Shown here one piece after another: positions 36,967 to 51,980 of a stretch of 64,000 nucleotides of DNA. The stretch comes from Magicicada septendecula (lineage: Eukaryota > Arthropoda > Insecta > Hemiptera > Cicadidae). Both the position numbers and the translations under genes were made by a program. The stretch is from positions 383,117,910 through 383,181,909 of the forward strand of contig CM068372.1 of assembly GCA_034769895.1 (NCBI GenBank), written 5' to 3'. Each line of letters begins with the position of its first letter. The stretch's first letter is position 1. The notes beneath the pieces were generated by a model. It was not told where the DNA came from, did not search any database, and saw only the letters and a list, made by a program, of their open reading frames with translations.

Positions 36967-38958
36967 TAAGACATTTGTATACACTCCAATTAAGGGTGAA
37001 ATGACGAATATTATTCTTTATTATTTGTTACATTTTTTCAAGTGTAATAATAATAATAATAATAAATTATAATAAATTTATTAAATTTTTTTTTGTTACC
37101 AAGCAGAGGAATAATGCGACAGTACAAATAAGTGATGTACTGAGCATTGAATATAAAAATTTAAATTTACCTAATAAACTGTAAATAATTAATAATATAT
37201 TAGAAATAAGCATGTCAGGGATTGCAAGCTTGGCTCAGACAAAAATATGAACAGGTGTTTCGACCTGAATCAACGTGCACACACACACAAATGTAACTGA
37301 AAGTGTGTACACCAGTATTTTGCTAGTGTGTGTGAACGCAGGTCTATGCAGGCGAGTTTGCCACCCCAAGATGAATAATTGCACAATTACTGTTTTTCTG
37401 TAATTATTCATAAACTATAATTAAGAATTAAAATCCAAAATCACAATAAAATGTAATAAAATTTACTAAATACTGTGTACGAAAACCACGCGAAAGTGCC
37501 ACACCGTACGAGTCTAATAGTGAAATAACTGTGTACATCGAAAGGGTTAAGTTGCAATGTCCAAAATTACAGTGAACATGTGTTGTAAAAATAGGTATAA
37601 GATAAGTATAAGAGTATACTTACAGGACTCTGCAATTCGCAGAAAAATAAGAAATAGCGAATTTGACAAAGAGTGGGGAACTGAATCCAGAGACAGTTTC
37701 TGACATGTCGATTTCGTACCACTGCAGGTGTCGACCAAGACATGGGTATAAATAGGACACACAAGCTACAGTGGTTTTCTTTCTTAAATCATCCACGGTG
37801 CAGCGGGAGCTTATGCCCGTCCGCACGGCGTATTTTTTTTTTTTTGTAAATAGTTTAAATTTTCCAGTTACATACAACTATGTAACTAAGTTGTAAAGAC
37901 AATCATTTTTAAATAATAACAGCAGTACATAAGAAGAATTACATAAGAAGATCCATTGACGTCAGAAACAGCACGAGGAGAGTTCCAGAGAGAGATACGA
38001 CGCTGGACAAGAGGAGAGTTCTAGAGAGTGATACGATGCTGGACAAGAGGAGAAGAGACACAGCCGACGCTGGAATGCGAGACTAGGACAACTACAGATG
38101 GACCAAAATGATCGAGTATGATTGACGACAATAAGGTGATAAACAACTTATTTATATCTTAATCATACAATGAACGCAAAGACAATTAAAGACATTTCTA
38201 TTTTATTTAAAAATAAGAGCCAATGTTTCTTGTAAAGTAGAATTAAAATCATAGATGTTTTAGAAATACGATTAACGTAACAAGAGCTCAAATTAATATG
38301 AAATAAAATGAATACAAAGCATTTAAATGAAAACAATTAGTATTTGAGATAAAACAGTACTGAGAAACAAAAGATAAATTCAATAACTATTAATATTTTG
38401 AGTACATTACAATATATAAAAAGAGATTTAAATATTGATTTTTTGAAACACATTAATTGACTGAGTAGTCTGAAAATGAGATTTTTCTTTAATACCGTAA
38501 TTAGTAGAATAGAATATTTAGTCAGTAAGGATGTATACAGCATAAGCCTTACGGCATAATAACAATTAATAACGAATGTTTTAAATCGAAGTCAGTGCCA
38601 TGTGCACAATTTTTAATAATATCAAATAAATTTGAAATACCGTTACAAGTCACATAGAGTTCTTATTGCAGATACACCTGAAACCCAATTTAAATGTTAT
38701 ATTGTTGCATAATTTGTCAATCTTGAACGCGAGACCAGTCACGCTAAATTTGTGTATATGTATATGTATTTATGTATATGTATTGTTGCATATTTGGCTC
38801 CCAAAGAACGTGGGGCTATACAAATTAAAGTACATATAAAAATTCACACACATAAATACGTTGCATATATTTGGCGCTCCAAGATCGTGGGGCTCCGCAA
38901 ACACAAATAGAAGTGTATTTGTATTTGAAAGTAATTTTAACAAAATAAAAATGTTACA
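36967..38958 (+). repeat. LTR 8, no insertion
   Basis: Empty Penelope site. Several private substitutions lie in the 36-bp repeat block (about 37970-38105), including CTAGAGAG and a changed GACGCTGG. Confidence 0.6.
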
Positions 38959-39380
38959 TATATTTGTCGCCCTGGACGTGGGGCACGACATGCCTAAATT
39001 TATGTAAAAAAAATTTTTTGTTACATAAATTGTAGCCCATGAACGTATGGCCCGATCCCCATCATTTAACTATTAAAATTTTTTATGTAGCTTAATGGTT
39101 GCTCTAAAATATAAGAGTGTGTTAAATAAAAAAAAAATGTATTATATGTAATAATTATTTATATTAAACAGTAATTGAATGTAATGTTAATTGATGTGTA
39201 ATCACACAGCTGGCGCCCACAAATAATATTGTTTGTCTATGTAACAGGTGTAACTGTAATGAGTATTAATAATAACTATTCATAAAAATAAAGAAATAAA
39301 TCAATAAGTAGGGAACGGTTATCAATAATAATTGTTAAAGAATTACTACTAAATAAATATTTTAATAATAATACTTCGAC

Positions 39381-40393
39381 ATGGCAACATCAGGAAGTAT
39401 TAGTATGGAGGCAATCATTAAAGTGATGGGAAACCTTATGGAATAAGACAAAATGTATGTGCTAGATTAGATAGACAAATAGAAGAATTTAAAACTGATA
39501 AGTCACTATTAGGTGAAAAAGTAAAAGAATATAACACAATACTAAGAGAAGGAGCAAAAGAGAAAATTAGCGACATAAATACGCACATAGCGTCAGTAGA
39601 AGGTGAAGAATTCATAGTAGTTGAAAATACGTGTGTAATTACTAACGATAATTATAAAGTAATTAACATTACGGAAGAGAAGCAAATTAAGGTTAATAAA
39701 ACGTACCTTATTAATAGTGATATTCCAAGTGTGAAACACACACACAATAGTAAGTCACACAGGATGACACATGTGAAACACATAAGACACTACACTTACG
39801 GAGATAAATATCACTGTAGGTATAACAAGAAACGTAGTAATTTATCTAGACGAAACACTACGCAAAATTGTGGTAAGTATGATGTTAGATATACGCACGA
39901 TAATTATAAAGCGAACGATAATTATAACTGTAATTATAATAACTATGGTGAGTATTATCATAAACGACGCACAAAAGAATGTTTCATGGTATATGTAAAA
40001 CGCAGACTAACTACTAAAAAATGCGTTCGTCAAAAGCAGCTACGCGGAGAGAAGGAGAGAATTATGAAATGCGACCGTTACGAGAGAAATAGAGGGAGGA
40101 TAAAGTATTCACCCTATAGACAAGTGGATCACGCGATAAAGGCAGAAACAATTCAACGCAGCAACGAACAGGTGACTTCTACGATAAAAACAAATGTCGC
40201 AGTAATACAATGGAACGCGGATGTTGTTTACACGAGGGTGAGAACAATGGTAAGCACGGCGACTACGCTACAAAGGAACAATATACGTCCGGTAGACGAC
40301 GGACAATGCAATTGTTATGACGAGGGGTGTAAGATCGAACTACAAACTGAACTCAGAACTCAATACCCGAATGGAATGAATAATTATTTTTAA
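39381..40393 (+). pseudogene. Broken gag-like ORF, U8
   Basis: The second frame is unbroken; the part from an internal Met at 39731 is 220 codons. Two private changes near 40146 and 40164 (Ala to Glu, Asp to Asn) set it apart. Confidence 0.55.
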
Positions 40394-41000
40394 AATAAAA
40401 TAATATTACTATTAATTATTAATAATAATATAAGAGAGTATAATTAAGAATGTTATTTATTAAGGATATGATAGCAAATAAAAAAAGAAATATTAGTGAA
40501 AAGAAATAAAGAATATTATTTGAAAGGGTTAATTAAGAAATGTATTATTGATGGTAAGGAATGCTATTGTAGAGAAATATTTAAGAAAGTAATGGTAAAA
40601 GATGTTATTGTTGTTATTAATATGAAGAAAGGGTTAGGAATGGAAATAATTGCCATAATTGTTAGAACGACTGATCAAGCGAACACTTAATGAAGATAAA
40701 AGGGCAGAGACTACTTAGGATTAAGGGCTTCGAGAAAAATATCGTTGTTTTCCAAGACAGTTCCTCTGTAACCGATCATGCGACACACTACAAAGCTAAA
40801 AGAGTATTCTGTTACGGAAGTGTATTTCAGGAAAGTAGTAGCGATCAGAAAGGTAATGTTAAAGAAATGTAATAAAAGGTAATGAATGTTAATGTATTGT
40901 ATAAGTAATGTATTAGATAAAGTAATGCCATGTTAAGAAAAGAGTTAAGGAAGATTAGAAGCGAAGGTAAGAATGTATGAGTAAGATAATGTAAAATTAA

Positions 41001-41876
41001 GGACCGAATTTACACACATATGTAGGAAGAAAGAGTATACAGAAGGAGAACAAAGGAGAGCTAATTGCAGTGGATTTTCTGGGACCACTACCGCGATCAA
41101 GTCGAGGTGTGAAGCACATATTGGTATGTATCGATGTGTTTTCCAAGGCAGTCCGACTGTACCCAATTATGCGACCCACAACCAAAGTTGTTCTAAAGAT
41201 ACTACTGCAGAAATATATTCCGTTATATGGAAAAATGAAGAAGATACTCAGTGATCAAGGTGTACAATTCCAAAGTGAAAAATGGGAGAGGACATTAAGG
41301 GAAAATGGAATACAACCTGTACTCACATCCATAAGACATCCTCAAGGAAACCTTGCTGAGAGAGTTAATAAAGAATTAGGTAAATATTTACGAATATATT
41401 GCCATGATCAACACAATAAATGGGCAGAATATTTACCATTTCTTGAAAAAGCCATTAACGAAACTTATAGTGAAGCAACAGGATACACTCCCATGGAATT
41501 AGAAGAAGATAAGAAGCCAAACAGATTCTGGACTAAGTATATGAACAAACCTAATAACCAAAATGTACCTGTACCAATAAGTGTGAAAATTGAATACGCA
41601 AAGCAATGGATAATAGAAAGAGGTAACAAGAGAGTAGAGAGATTTAATCTAACTCACAAGCTACAACAATTCAACGTGGGAGAAAGTATACTACTCAAAG
41701 CAAATTCAGTGGGAAAACGGAGTGATAATACGGCAAAGAAATTCTTCAGACTTTATAATGGACCGTATACGTTAAGACAGCGAGTAGGACAATACACTTT
41801 CATCGTATATGATGAGATACAGAAGAAATAAATTGGTAAATTCCACGCAACGTCATTTAGGAAGTTCTACACATGA
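41001..41876 (+). pseudogene. Ty3/gypsy integrase fragment, U8
   Basis: Same protein as U7, including Trp180. Long lead-in. Confidence 0.88.
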
Positions 41877-41969
41877 AAACGACGAGGTCAATGAAACTAG
41901 TCAGATCAGCTGTTTGTTAAAGCCACCCTACTACAAGGTCACGAGCAGTGAGCGTGTGAAGAGGGGAGG

Positions 41970-43967
41970 TAAGACATTTGTATACACTCCAATTAAGGGT
42001 GAAATGACGAATATTATTCTTTATTATTTGTTACATTTTTTCAAGTGTAATAATAATAATAATAATAAATTATAATAAATAAATTTATTAAATTTTTTTT
42101 TGTTACCAAGCAGAGGAATAATGCGACAGTACAAATAAGTGATGTACTGAGCATTGAATATAAAAATTTAAATTTACCTAATAAACTGTAAATAATTAAT
42201 AATATATTAGAAATAAGCATGTCAGGGATTGCAAGCTTGGCTCAGACAAAAATATGAACAGGTGTTTCGACCTGAATCGACGTGCACACACACACAAATG
42301 TAACTGAAAGTGTGTACACCAGTATTTTGCTAGTGTGTGTGAACGCAGGTCTATGCAGGCGAGTTTGCCACCCCAAGATGAATAATTGCACAATTACTGT
42401 TTTTCTGTAATTATTCATAAACTATAATTAAGAATTAAAATCCAAAATCACAATAAAATGTAATAAAATTTACTAAATACTGTGTACGAAAACCACGCGA
42501 AAGTGCCACACCGTACGAGTGTAATAGTGAAATAACTGTGTACATCGAAAGGGTTAAGTTGCAATGTCCAAAATTACAGTGAACATGTGTTGTAAAAATA
42601 GGTATAAGATAAGTATAAGAGTATACTTACAGGACTCTGCAATTCGCAGAAAAATAAGAAATAGCGAATTTGACAAAGAGTGGGGAACTGAATCCAGAGA
42701 CAGTTTCTGACATGTCGATTTCGTACCACTGCAGGTGTCGACCAAGACATGGGTATAAATAGGACACACAAGCTACAGTGGTTTTCTTTCTTAAATCATC
42801 CACGGTGCAGCGGGAGCTTATGCCCGTCCGCACGGCGTATTTATTTTTTTTTTTGTAAATAGTTTAAATTTTCCAGTTACATACAACTATGTAACTAAGT
42901 TGTAAAGACAATCATTTTTAAATAATAACAGCAGTACATAAGAAGAATTACATAAGAAGATCCATTGACGTCAGAAACAGCACGAGGAGAGTTCCAGAGA
43001 GAGATACGACGCTGGACAAGAGGAGAGTTCTAGAGAGTGATACGACGCTGGACAAGAGGAGAAGAGACACAGCCGACGCTGGAGTGCGAGACGAGGACAA
43101 CTACAGATGGATCAAAATGATCGAGTATGATTGACGACAATAAGGTGATAAACAACTTATTTATATCTTAATCATACAATGAACGCAAAGACAATTAAAG
43201 ACATTTCTATTTTATTTAAAAATAAGAGCCAATGTTTCTTGTAAAGTAGAATTAAAATCATAGATGTTTTAGAAATACGATTAACGTAACAAGAGCTCAA
43301 ATTAATATGAAATAAAATGAATACAAAGCATTTAAATGAAAACAATTAGTATTTGAGATAAAACAGTACTGAGAAACAAAAGATAAATTCAATAACTATT
43401 AATATTTTGAGTACATTACAATATATAAAAAGAGATTTAAATATTGATTTTTTGAAACACATTAATTGACTGAGTAGTCTGAAAATGAGATTTTTCTTTA
43501 ATACCGTAATTAGTAGAATAGAATATTTAGTCAGTAAGGATGTATACAGCATAAGCCTTACGGCATAATAACAATTAATAACGAATGTTTTAAATCGAAG
43601 TCAGTGCCATGTGCACAATTTTTAATAATATCAAATAAATTTGAAATACCGTTACAAGTCACATAGAGTTCTTATTGCAGATACACCTGAAACCCAATTT
43701 AAATGTTATATTGTTGCATAATTTGTCAATCTTGAACGCGAGACCAGTCACGCTAAATTTGTGTATATGTATATGTATTTATGTATATGTATTGTTGCAT
43801 ATTTGGCTCCCAAAGAACGTGGGGCTATACAAATTAAAGTACATATAAAAATTCACACACATAAATACGTTGCATATATTTGGCGCTCCAAGATCGTGGG
43901 GCTCCGCAAACACAAATAGAAGTGTATTTGTATTTGAAAGTAATTTTAACAAAATAAAAATGTTACA
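41970..43967 (+). repeat. LTR 9, no insertion
   Basis: Empty site. It shares the TTCTAGAGAG variant of the 36-bp repeat with LTRs 8 and 11. Confidence 0.6.
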
Positions 43968-44389
43968 TATATTTGTCGCCCTGGACGTGGGGCACGACAT
44001 GCCTAAATTTATGTAAAAAAAATTTTTTGTTACATAAATTGTAGCCCATGAACATATGGCCCGATCCCCATCATTTAACTATTAAAATTTTTTATGTAGC
44101 TTAATGGTTGCTCTAAAATATAAGAGTGTGTTAAATAAATAAAAAATGTATTATATGTAATAATTATTTATATTAAACAGTAATTGAATGTAATGTTAAT
44201 TGATGTGTAATCACACAGCTGGCGCCCACAAATAATATTGTTTGTCTATGTAACAGGTGTAACTGTAATGAGTATTAATAATAACTATTCATAAAAATAA
44301 AGAAATAAATCAATAAGTAGGGAACGGTTATCAATAATAATTGTTAAAGAATTACTACTAAATAAATATTTTAATAATAATACTTCGAC

Positions 44390-45402
44390 ATGGCAACATC
44401 AGGAAGTATTAGTATGGAGGCAATCATTAAAGTGATGGGAAACCTTATGGAATAAGACAAAATGTATGTGCTAGATTAGATAGACAAATAGAAGAATTTA
44501 AAACTGATAAGTCACTATTAGGTGAAAAAGTAAAAGAATATAATACAATACTAAGAGAAGGAGCAAAAGAGAAAATTAGCGACATAAATACACACATAGC
44601 GTCAGTAGAAGGTGAAGAATTCATAGTAGTTGAAAATACGTGTGTAATTACTAACGATAATTATAAAGTAATTAACATTACGGAAGAGAAGCAAATTAAG
44701 GTTAATAAAACGTACCTTATTAATAGTGATATTCCAAGTGTGAAACACACACACAATAGTAAGTCACACAGGATGACACATGTGAAACACATAAGACACT
44801 ACACTTACGGAGATAAATATCACTGTAGGTATAACAAGAAACGTAGTAATTTATCTAGACGAAACACTACGCAAAATTGTGGTAAGTATGATGTTAGATA
44901 TACGCACGATAATTATAAAGCGAACGATAATTATAACTGTAATTATAATAACTATGGTGAGTATTATCATAAACGACGCACAAAAGAATGTTTCATGGTA
45001 TATGTAAAACGCAGACTAACTACTAAAAAATGCGTTCGTCAAAAGCAGCTACGCGGAGAGAAGGAGAGAATTATGAAATGCGACCGTTACGAGAGAAATA
45101 GAGGGAGGATAAAGTATTCACCCTATAGACAAGTGGATCACGCGATAAAGGCAGCAACAATTCAACGCAGCGACGAACAGGTGACTTCTACGATAAAAAC
45201 AAATGTCGCAGTAATACAATGGAACGCGGATGTTGTTTACACGAGGGTGAGAACAATGGTAAGCACGGCGACTACGCTACAAAGGAACAATATACGTCCG
45301 GTAGACGACGGACAATGCAATTGTTATGACGAGGGGTGTAAGATCGAACTACAAACTGAACTCAGAACTCAATACCCGAATGGAATGAATAATTATTTTT
45401 AA
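44390..45402 (+). pseudogene. Broken gag-like ORF, U9
   Basis: Same state as U8 without its private substitutions; the part from the Met at 44740 is 220 codons. Confidence 0.55.
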
Positions 45403-46009
45403 AATAAAATAATATTACTATTAATTATTAATAATAATATAAGAGAGTATAATTAAGAATGTTATTTATTAAGGATATGATAGCAAATAAAAAAAGAAAT
45501 ATTAGTGAAAAGAAATAAAGAATATTATTTGAAAGGGTTAGTTAAGAAATGTATTATTGATGGTAAGGAATGCTATTGTAGAGAAATATTTAAGAAAGTA
45601 ATGGTAAAAGATGTTATTGTTGTTATTAATATGAAGAAAGGGTTAGGAATGGAAATAATTGCCATAATTGTTAGAACGACTGATCAAGCGAACACTTAAT
45701 GAAGATAAAAGGGCAGAGACTACTTAGGATTAAGGGCTTCGAGAAAAATATCGTTGTTTTCCAAGACAGTTCCTCTGTAACCGATCATGCGACACACTAC
45801 AAAGCTAAAAGAGTATTCTGTTACGGAAGTGTATTTCAGGAAAGTAGTAGCGATCAGAAAGGTAATGTTAAAGAAATGTAATAAAAGGTAATGAATGTTA
45901 ATGTATTGTATAAGTAATGTATTAGATAAAGTAATGCCATGTTAAGAAAAGAGTTAAGGAAGATTAGAAGCGAAGGTAAGAATGTATGAGTAAGATAATG
46001 TAAAATTAA

Positions 46010-47041
46010 GGACCGAATTTACACACATATGTAGGAAGAAAGAGTATACAGAAGGAGAACAAAGGAGAGCTAATTGCAGTGGATTTTCTGGGACCACTAC
46101 CGCGATCAAGTCGAGGTGTGAAGCACATATTGGTATGTATCGATGTGTTTTCCAAGGCAGTCCGACTGTACCCAATTATGCGACCCACAACCAAAGTTGT
46201 TCTAAAGATACTACTGCAGAAATATATTCCGTTATATGGAAAAATGAAGAAGATACTCAGTGATCAAGGTGTACAATTCCAAAGTGAAAAATGGGAGAGG
46301 ACATTAAGGGAAAATGGAATACAACCTGTACTCACATCCATAAGACATCCTCAAGGAAACCTTGCTGAGAGAGTTAATAAAGAATTAGGTAAATATTTAC
46401 GAATATATTGCCATGATCAACACAATAAATGGGCAGAATATTTACCATTTCTTGAAAAAGCCATTAACGAAACTTATAGTGAAGCAACAGGATACACTCC
46501 CATGGAATTAGAAGAAGATAAGAAGCCAAACAGATTCTGGACTAAGTATATGAACAAACCTAATAACCAAAATGTACCTGTACCAATAAGTGTGAAAATT
46601 GAATACGCAAAGCAACGGATAATAGAAAGAGGTAACAAGAGAGTAGAGAGATTTAATCTAACTCACAAGCTACAACAATTCAACGTGGGAGAAAGTATAC
46701 TACTCAAAGCAAATTCAGTGGGAAAACGGAGTGATAATACGGCAAAGAAATTCTTCAGACTTTATAATGGACCGTATACGTTAAGACAGCGAGTAGGACA
46801 ATACACTTTCATCGTATATGATGAGATAAATTCCACGCAACGTCATTTAGGAAGTTCTACACATGAAAACGACGAGGTCAATGAAACCAGTCAGATCAGC
46901 TGTTTGTTAAAGCCACCCTACTACAAGGTCACGAGCAGTGAGCGTGTGAAGAGGGGAGGTAAGACATTTGTATACACTCCAATTAAGGGTGAAATGACGA
47001 ATATTATTCTTTATTATTTGTTACATTTTTTTCAAGTGTAA
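46010..47041 (+). pseudogene. Ty3/gypsy integrase fragment, U9, with shifted C-terminal extension
   Basis: A 19-bp deletion at about 46828 removes the early TAA found in all other units but also shifts the frame. The ORF therefore runs on for about 70 codons in a frame that is not the original Pol frame and stops at 47039-47041. The result is a 320-codon reading frame counted from 46079. The extension crosses the polypurine tract and LTR start, so it is accidental. The DDE triad is intact. Confidence 0.85.
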
Positions 47042-48954
47042 TAATAATAATAATAATAAATTATAATAAATTTATTAAATTTTTTTTTGTTACCAAGCAG
47101 AGGAATAATGCGACAGTACAAATAAGTGATGTACTGAGCATTGAATATAAAAATTTAAATTTACCTAATAAACTGTAAATAATTAATAATATATTAGAAA
47201 TAAGCATGCCAGGGATTGCAAGCTTGGCTCAGACAAAAATATGAACAGGTGTTTCGACCTGAATCGACGTGCACACACACACAAATGTAACTGAAAGTGT
47301 GTACACCAGTATTTTGCTAGTGTGTGTGAACGCAGGTCTATGCAGGCGAGTTTGCCACCCCAAGATGAATAATTGCACAATTACTGTTTTTCTGTAATTA
47401 TTCATAAACTATAATTAAGAATTAAAATCCAAACCACAATAAAATGTAATAAAATTTACTAAATACTGTGTACGAAAACCACGCGAAAGTGCCACACCGT
47501 ACGAGTGTAATAGTGAAATAACTGTGTACATCGAAAGGGTTAAGTTGCAATGTCCAAAATTACAGTGAACATGTGTTGTAAAAATAGGTATAAGATAAGT
47601 ATAAGAGTATACTTACAGGACTCTGCAATTCGCAGAAAAATAAGAAATAGCGAATTTGACAAAGAGTGGGGAACTGAATCCAGAGACAGTTTCTGACATG
47701 TCGATTTCGTACCACTGCAGGTGTCGACCAAGACATGGGTATAAATAGGACACACAAGCGACAGTGGTTTTCTTTCTTAAATCATCCACGGTGCAGCGGG
47801 AGCTTATGCCCGTCCGCACGGCGTATTTATTTTTTTTTTTTGTAAATAGTTTAAATTTTCCAGTTACATACAACTATGTAACTAAGTTGTAAAGACAATC
47901 ATTTTTAAATAATAACAGCAGTACATAAGAAGAATTACATAAGAAGATCCATTGACGTCAGAAACAGCACGAGGAGAGTTCCAGAGAGAGATACGACGCT
48001 GGACAAGAGGAGAGTTCCAGAGAGTGATACGACGCTGGACAAGAGGAGAAGAGACACAGCCGACGCTGGAGTGCGAGACGAGGACAACTACAGATGGATC
48101 AAAATGATCGAGTATGATTGACGACAATAAGGTGATAAACAACTTATTTATATCTTAATCATACAATGAACGCAAAGACAATTAAAGACATTTCTATTTT
48201 ATTTAAAAATAAGAGCCAATGTTTCTTGTAAAGTAGAATTAAAATCATAGATGTTTTAGAAATACGATTAACGTAACAAGAGCTCAAATTAATATGAAAT
48301 AAAATGAATACAAAGCATTTAAATGAAAACAATTAGTATTTGAGATAAAACAGTACTGAGAAACAAAAGATAAATTCAATAACTATTAATATTTTGAGTA
48401 CATTACAATATATAAAAAGAGATTTAAATATTGATTTTTTGAAACACATTAATTGACTGAGTAGTCTGAAAATGAGATTTTTCTTTAATACCGTAATTAG
48501 TAGAATAGAATATTTAGTCAGTAAGGATGTATACAGCATAAGCCTTATGGCATAATAACAATTAATAACGAATGTTTTAAATCGAAGTCAGTGCCATGTG
48601 CACAATTTTTAATAATATCAAATAAATTTGAAATACCGTTACAAGTCACATAGAGTTCTTATTGCAGATACACCTGAAACCCAATTTAAATGTTATATTG
48701 TTGCATAATTTGTCAATCTTGAATGCGAGACCAGTCACGCTAAATTTGTGTATATGTATATGTATTTATGTATATGTATTGTTGCATATTTGGCTCCCAA
48801 AGAACGTGGGGCTATACAAATTAAAGTACATATAAAAATTCACACACATAAATACGTTGCATATATTTGGCGCTCCAAGATCGTGGGGCTCCGCAAACAC
48901 AAATAGAAGTGTATTTGTATTTGAAAGTAATTTTAACAAAATAAAAATGTTACA
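46960..48954 (+). repeat. LTR 10, no insertion
   Basis: Empty site. A private substitution (AAGCGACAGTGG) falls at the likely transcription start region near 47757. Confidence 0.6.
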
Positions 48955-49360
48955 TATATTTGTCGCCCTGGACGTGGGGCACGACATGCCTAAATTTATG
49001 TAAAAAAAAATTTTTGTTACATAAATTGTAGCCCATGAACGTATGGCCCGATCCCCATCATTTAACTATTAAAATTTTTTACGTAGCTTAATGGTTGCTC
49101 TAAAATATAAGAGTGTGTTAAATAAAAAAAAAATGTATTATATGTAATAATTATTTATATTAAACAGTAATTGATGTGTAATCACACAGCTGGCGCCCAC
49201 AAATAATATTGTTTGTCTATGTAACAGGTGTAACTGTAATGAGTATTAATAATAACTATTCATAAAAATAAAGAAATAAATCAATAAGTAGGGAACGGTT
49301 ATCAATAATAATTGTTAAAGAATTACTACTAAATAAATATTTTAATAATAATACTTCGAC

Positions 49361-50373
49361 ATGGCAACATCAGGAAGTATTAGTATGGAGGCAATCATTA
49401 AAGTGATGGGAAACCTTATGGAATAAGACAAAATGTATGTGCTAGATTAGATAGACAAATAGAAGAATTTAAAACTGATAAGTCACTATTAGGTGAAAAA
49501 GTAAAAGAATATAATACAATACTAAGAGAAGGAGCAAAAGAGAAAATTAGCGACATAAATACGCACATAGCGTCAGTAGAAGGTGAAGAATTCATAGTAG
49601 TTGAAAATACGTGTGTAATTACTAACGATAATTATAAAGTAATTAACATTACGGAAGAGAAGCAAATTAAGGTTAATAAAACGTACCTTATTAATAGTGA
49701 TATTCCAAGTGTGAAACACACACACAATAGTAAGTCACACAGGATGACACATGTGAAACACATAAGACACTACACTTACGGAGATAAATATCACTGTAGG
49801 TATAACAAGAAACGTAGTAATTTATCTAGACGAAACACTACGCAAAATTGTGGTAAGTATGATGTTAGATATACGCACGATAATTATAAAGCGAACGATA
49901 ATTATAACTGTAATTATAATAACTATGGTGAGTATTATCATAAACGACGCACAAAAGAATGTTTCACGGTATATGTAAAACGCAGACTAACTACTAAAAA
50001 ATGCGTTCGTCAAAAGCAGCTACGCGGAGAGAAGGAGAGAATTATGAAATGCGACCGTTACGAGAGAAATAGAGGGAGGATAAAGTATTCACCCTATAGA
50101 CAAGTGGATCACGCGATAAAGGCAGCAACAATTCAACGCAGCGACGAACAGGTGACTTCTACGATAAAAACAAATGTCGCAGTAATACAATGGAACGCAG
50201 ATGTTGTTTACACGAGGGTGAGAACAATGGTAAGCACGGCGACTACGCTACAAAGGAACAATATACGTCCAGTAGACGACGGACAATGCAATTGTTATGA
50301 CGAGGGGTGTAAGATCGAACTACAAACTGAACTCAGAACTCAATACCTGAATGGAATGAATAATTATTTTTAA
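49361..50373 (+). pseudogene. Broken gag-like ORF, U10
   Basis: Unbroken second frame; one private Pro to Leu change close to its C-terminus. The leader before it has a 16-bp deletion shared with U11. Confidence 0.55.
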
Positions 50374-51011
50374 AATAAAATAATATTACTATTAATTATT
50401 AATAATAATATAAGAGAGTATAATTAAGAATGTTATTTATTAAGGATATGATAGCAAATAAAAAAAGAAATATTAGTGAAAAGAAATAAAGAATATTATT
50501 TGAAAGGGTTAATTAAGAAATGTATTATTGATGGTAAGGAATGCTATTGTAGAGAAATATTTAAGAAAGTAATGGTAAAAGATGTTATTGTTGTTATTAA
50601 TATGAAGAAAGGGTTAGGAATGGAAATAATTGCCATAATTGTTAGAACGACTGATCAAGCGAACACTTAATGAAGATACAAGGACACAGAAGAAAGCGAG
50701 AGTGAAAAGTCAAAAGGGCAGAGACTACTTAGGATTAAGGGCTTCGAGAAAAATATCGTTTTCCAAGACAGTTCCTCTGTAACCGATCATGCGACACACT
50801 ACAAAGCTAAAAGAGTATTCTGTTACGGAAGTGTATTTCAGGAAAGTAGTAGCGATCAGAAAGGTAATGTTAAAGAAATGTAATAAAAGGTAATGAATGT
50901 TAATGTATTGTATAAGTAATGTATTAGATAAAGTAATGCCATGTTAAGAAAAGAGTTAAGGAAGATTAGAAGCGAAGGTAAGAATGTATGAGTAAGATAA
51001 TGTAAAATTAA

Positions 51012-51887
51012 GGACCGAATTTACACACATATGTAGGAAGAAAGAGTATACAGAAGGAGAACAAAGGAGAGCTAATTGCAGTGGATTTTCTGGGACCACT
51101 ACCGCGATCAAGTCGAGGTGTGAAGCACATATTGGTATGTATCGATGTGTTTTCCAAGGCAGTCCGACTGTACCCAATTATGCGACCCACAACCAAAGTT
51201 GTTCTAAAGATACTACTGCAGAAATATATTCCGTTATATGGAAAAATGAAGAAAATACTCAGTGATCAAGGTGTACAATTCCAAAGTGAAAAATGGGAGA
51301 GGACAGTAAGGGAAAATGGAATACAACCTGTACTCACATCCATAAGACATCCTCAAGGAAACCTTGCTGAGAGAGTTAATAAAGAATTAGGTAAATATTT
51401 ACGAATATATTGCCATGATCAACACAATAAATGGGCAGAATATTTACCATTTCTTGAAAAAGCCATTAACGAAACTTATAGTGAAGCAACAGGATACACT
51501 CCCATGGAATTAGAAGAAGATAAGAAGCCAAACAGATTCTGGATTAAGTATATGAACAAACCTAATAACCAAAATGTACCTGTACCAATAAGTGTGAAAA
51601 TTGAATACGCAAAGCAACGGATAATAGAAAGAGGTAACAAGAGAGTAGAGAGATTTAATCTAACTCACAAGCTACAACAATTCAACGTGGGAGAAAGTAT
51701 ACTACTCAAAGCAAATTCAGTGGGAAAACGGAGTGATAATACGGCAAAGAAATTCTTCAGACTTTATAATGGACCGTATACGTTAAGACAGCGAGTAGGA
51801 CAATACACTTTCATCGTATATGATGAGATACAGAAGAAATAAATTGGTAAATTCCACGCAACGTCATTTAGGAAGTTCTACACATGA
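51012..51887 (+). pseudogene. Ty3/gypsy integrase fragment, U10
   Basis: Two private replacements: Leu76 to Val inside the core and Thr155 to Ile after it. A 3-bp loss lies in the decayed upstream copy (near 50759). Confidence 0.88.
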
Positions 51888-51980
51888 AAACGACGAGGTC
51901 AATGAAACCAGTCAGATCAGCTGTTTGTTAAAGCCACCCTACTACAAGGTCACGAGCAGTGAGCGTGTGAAGAGGGGAGG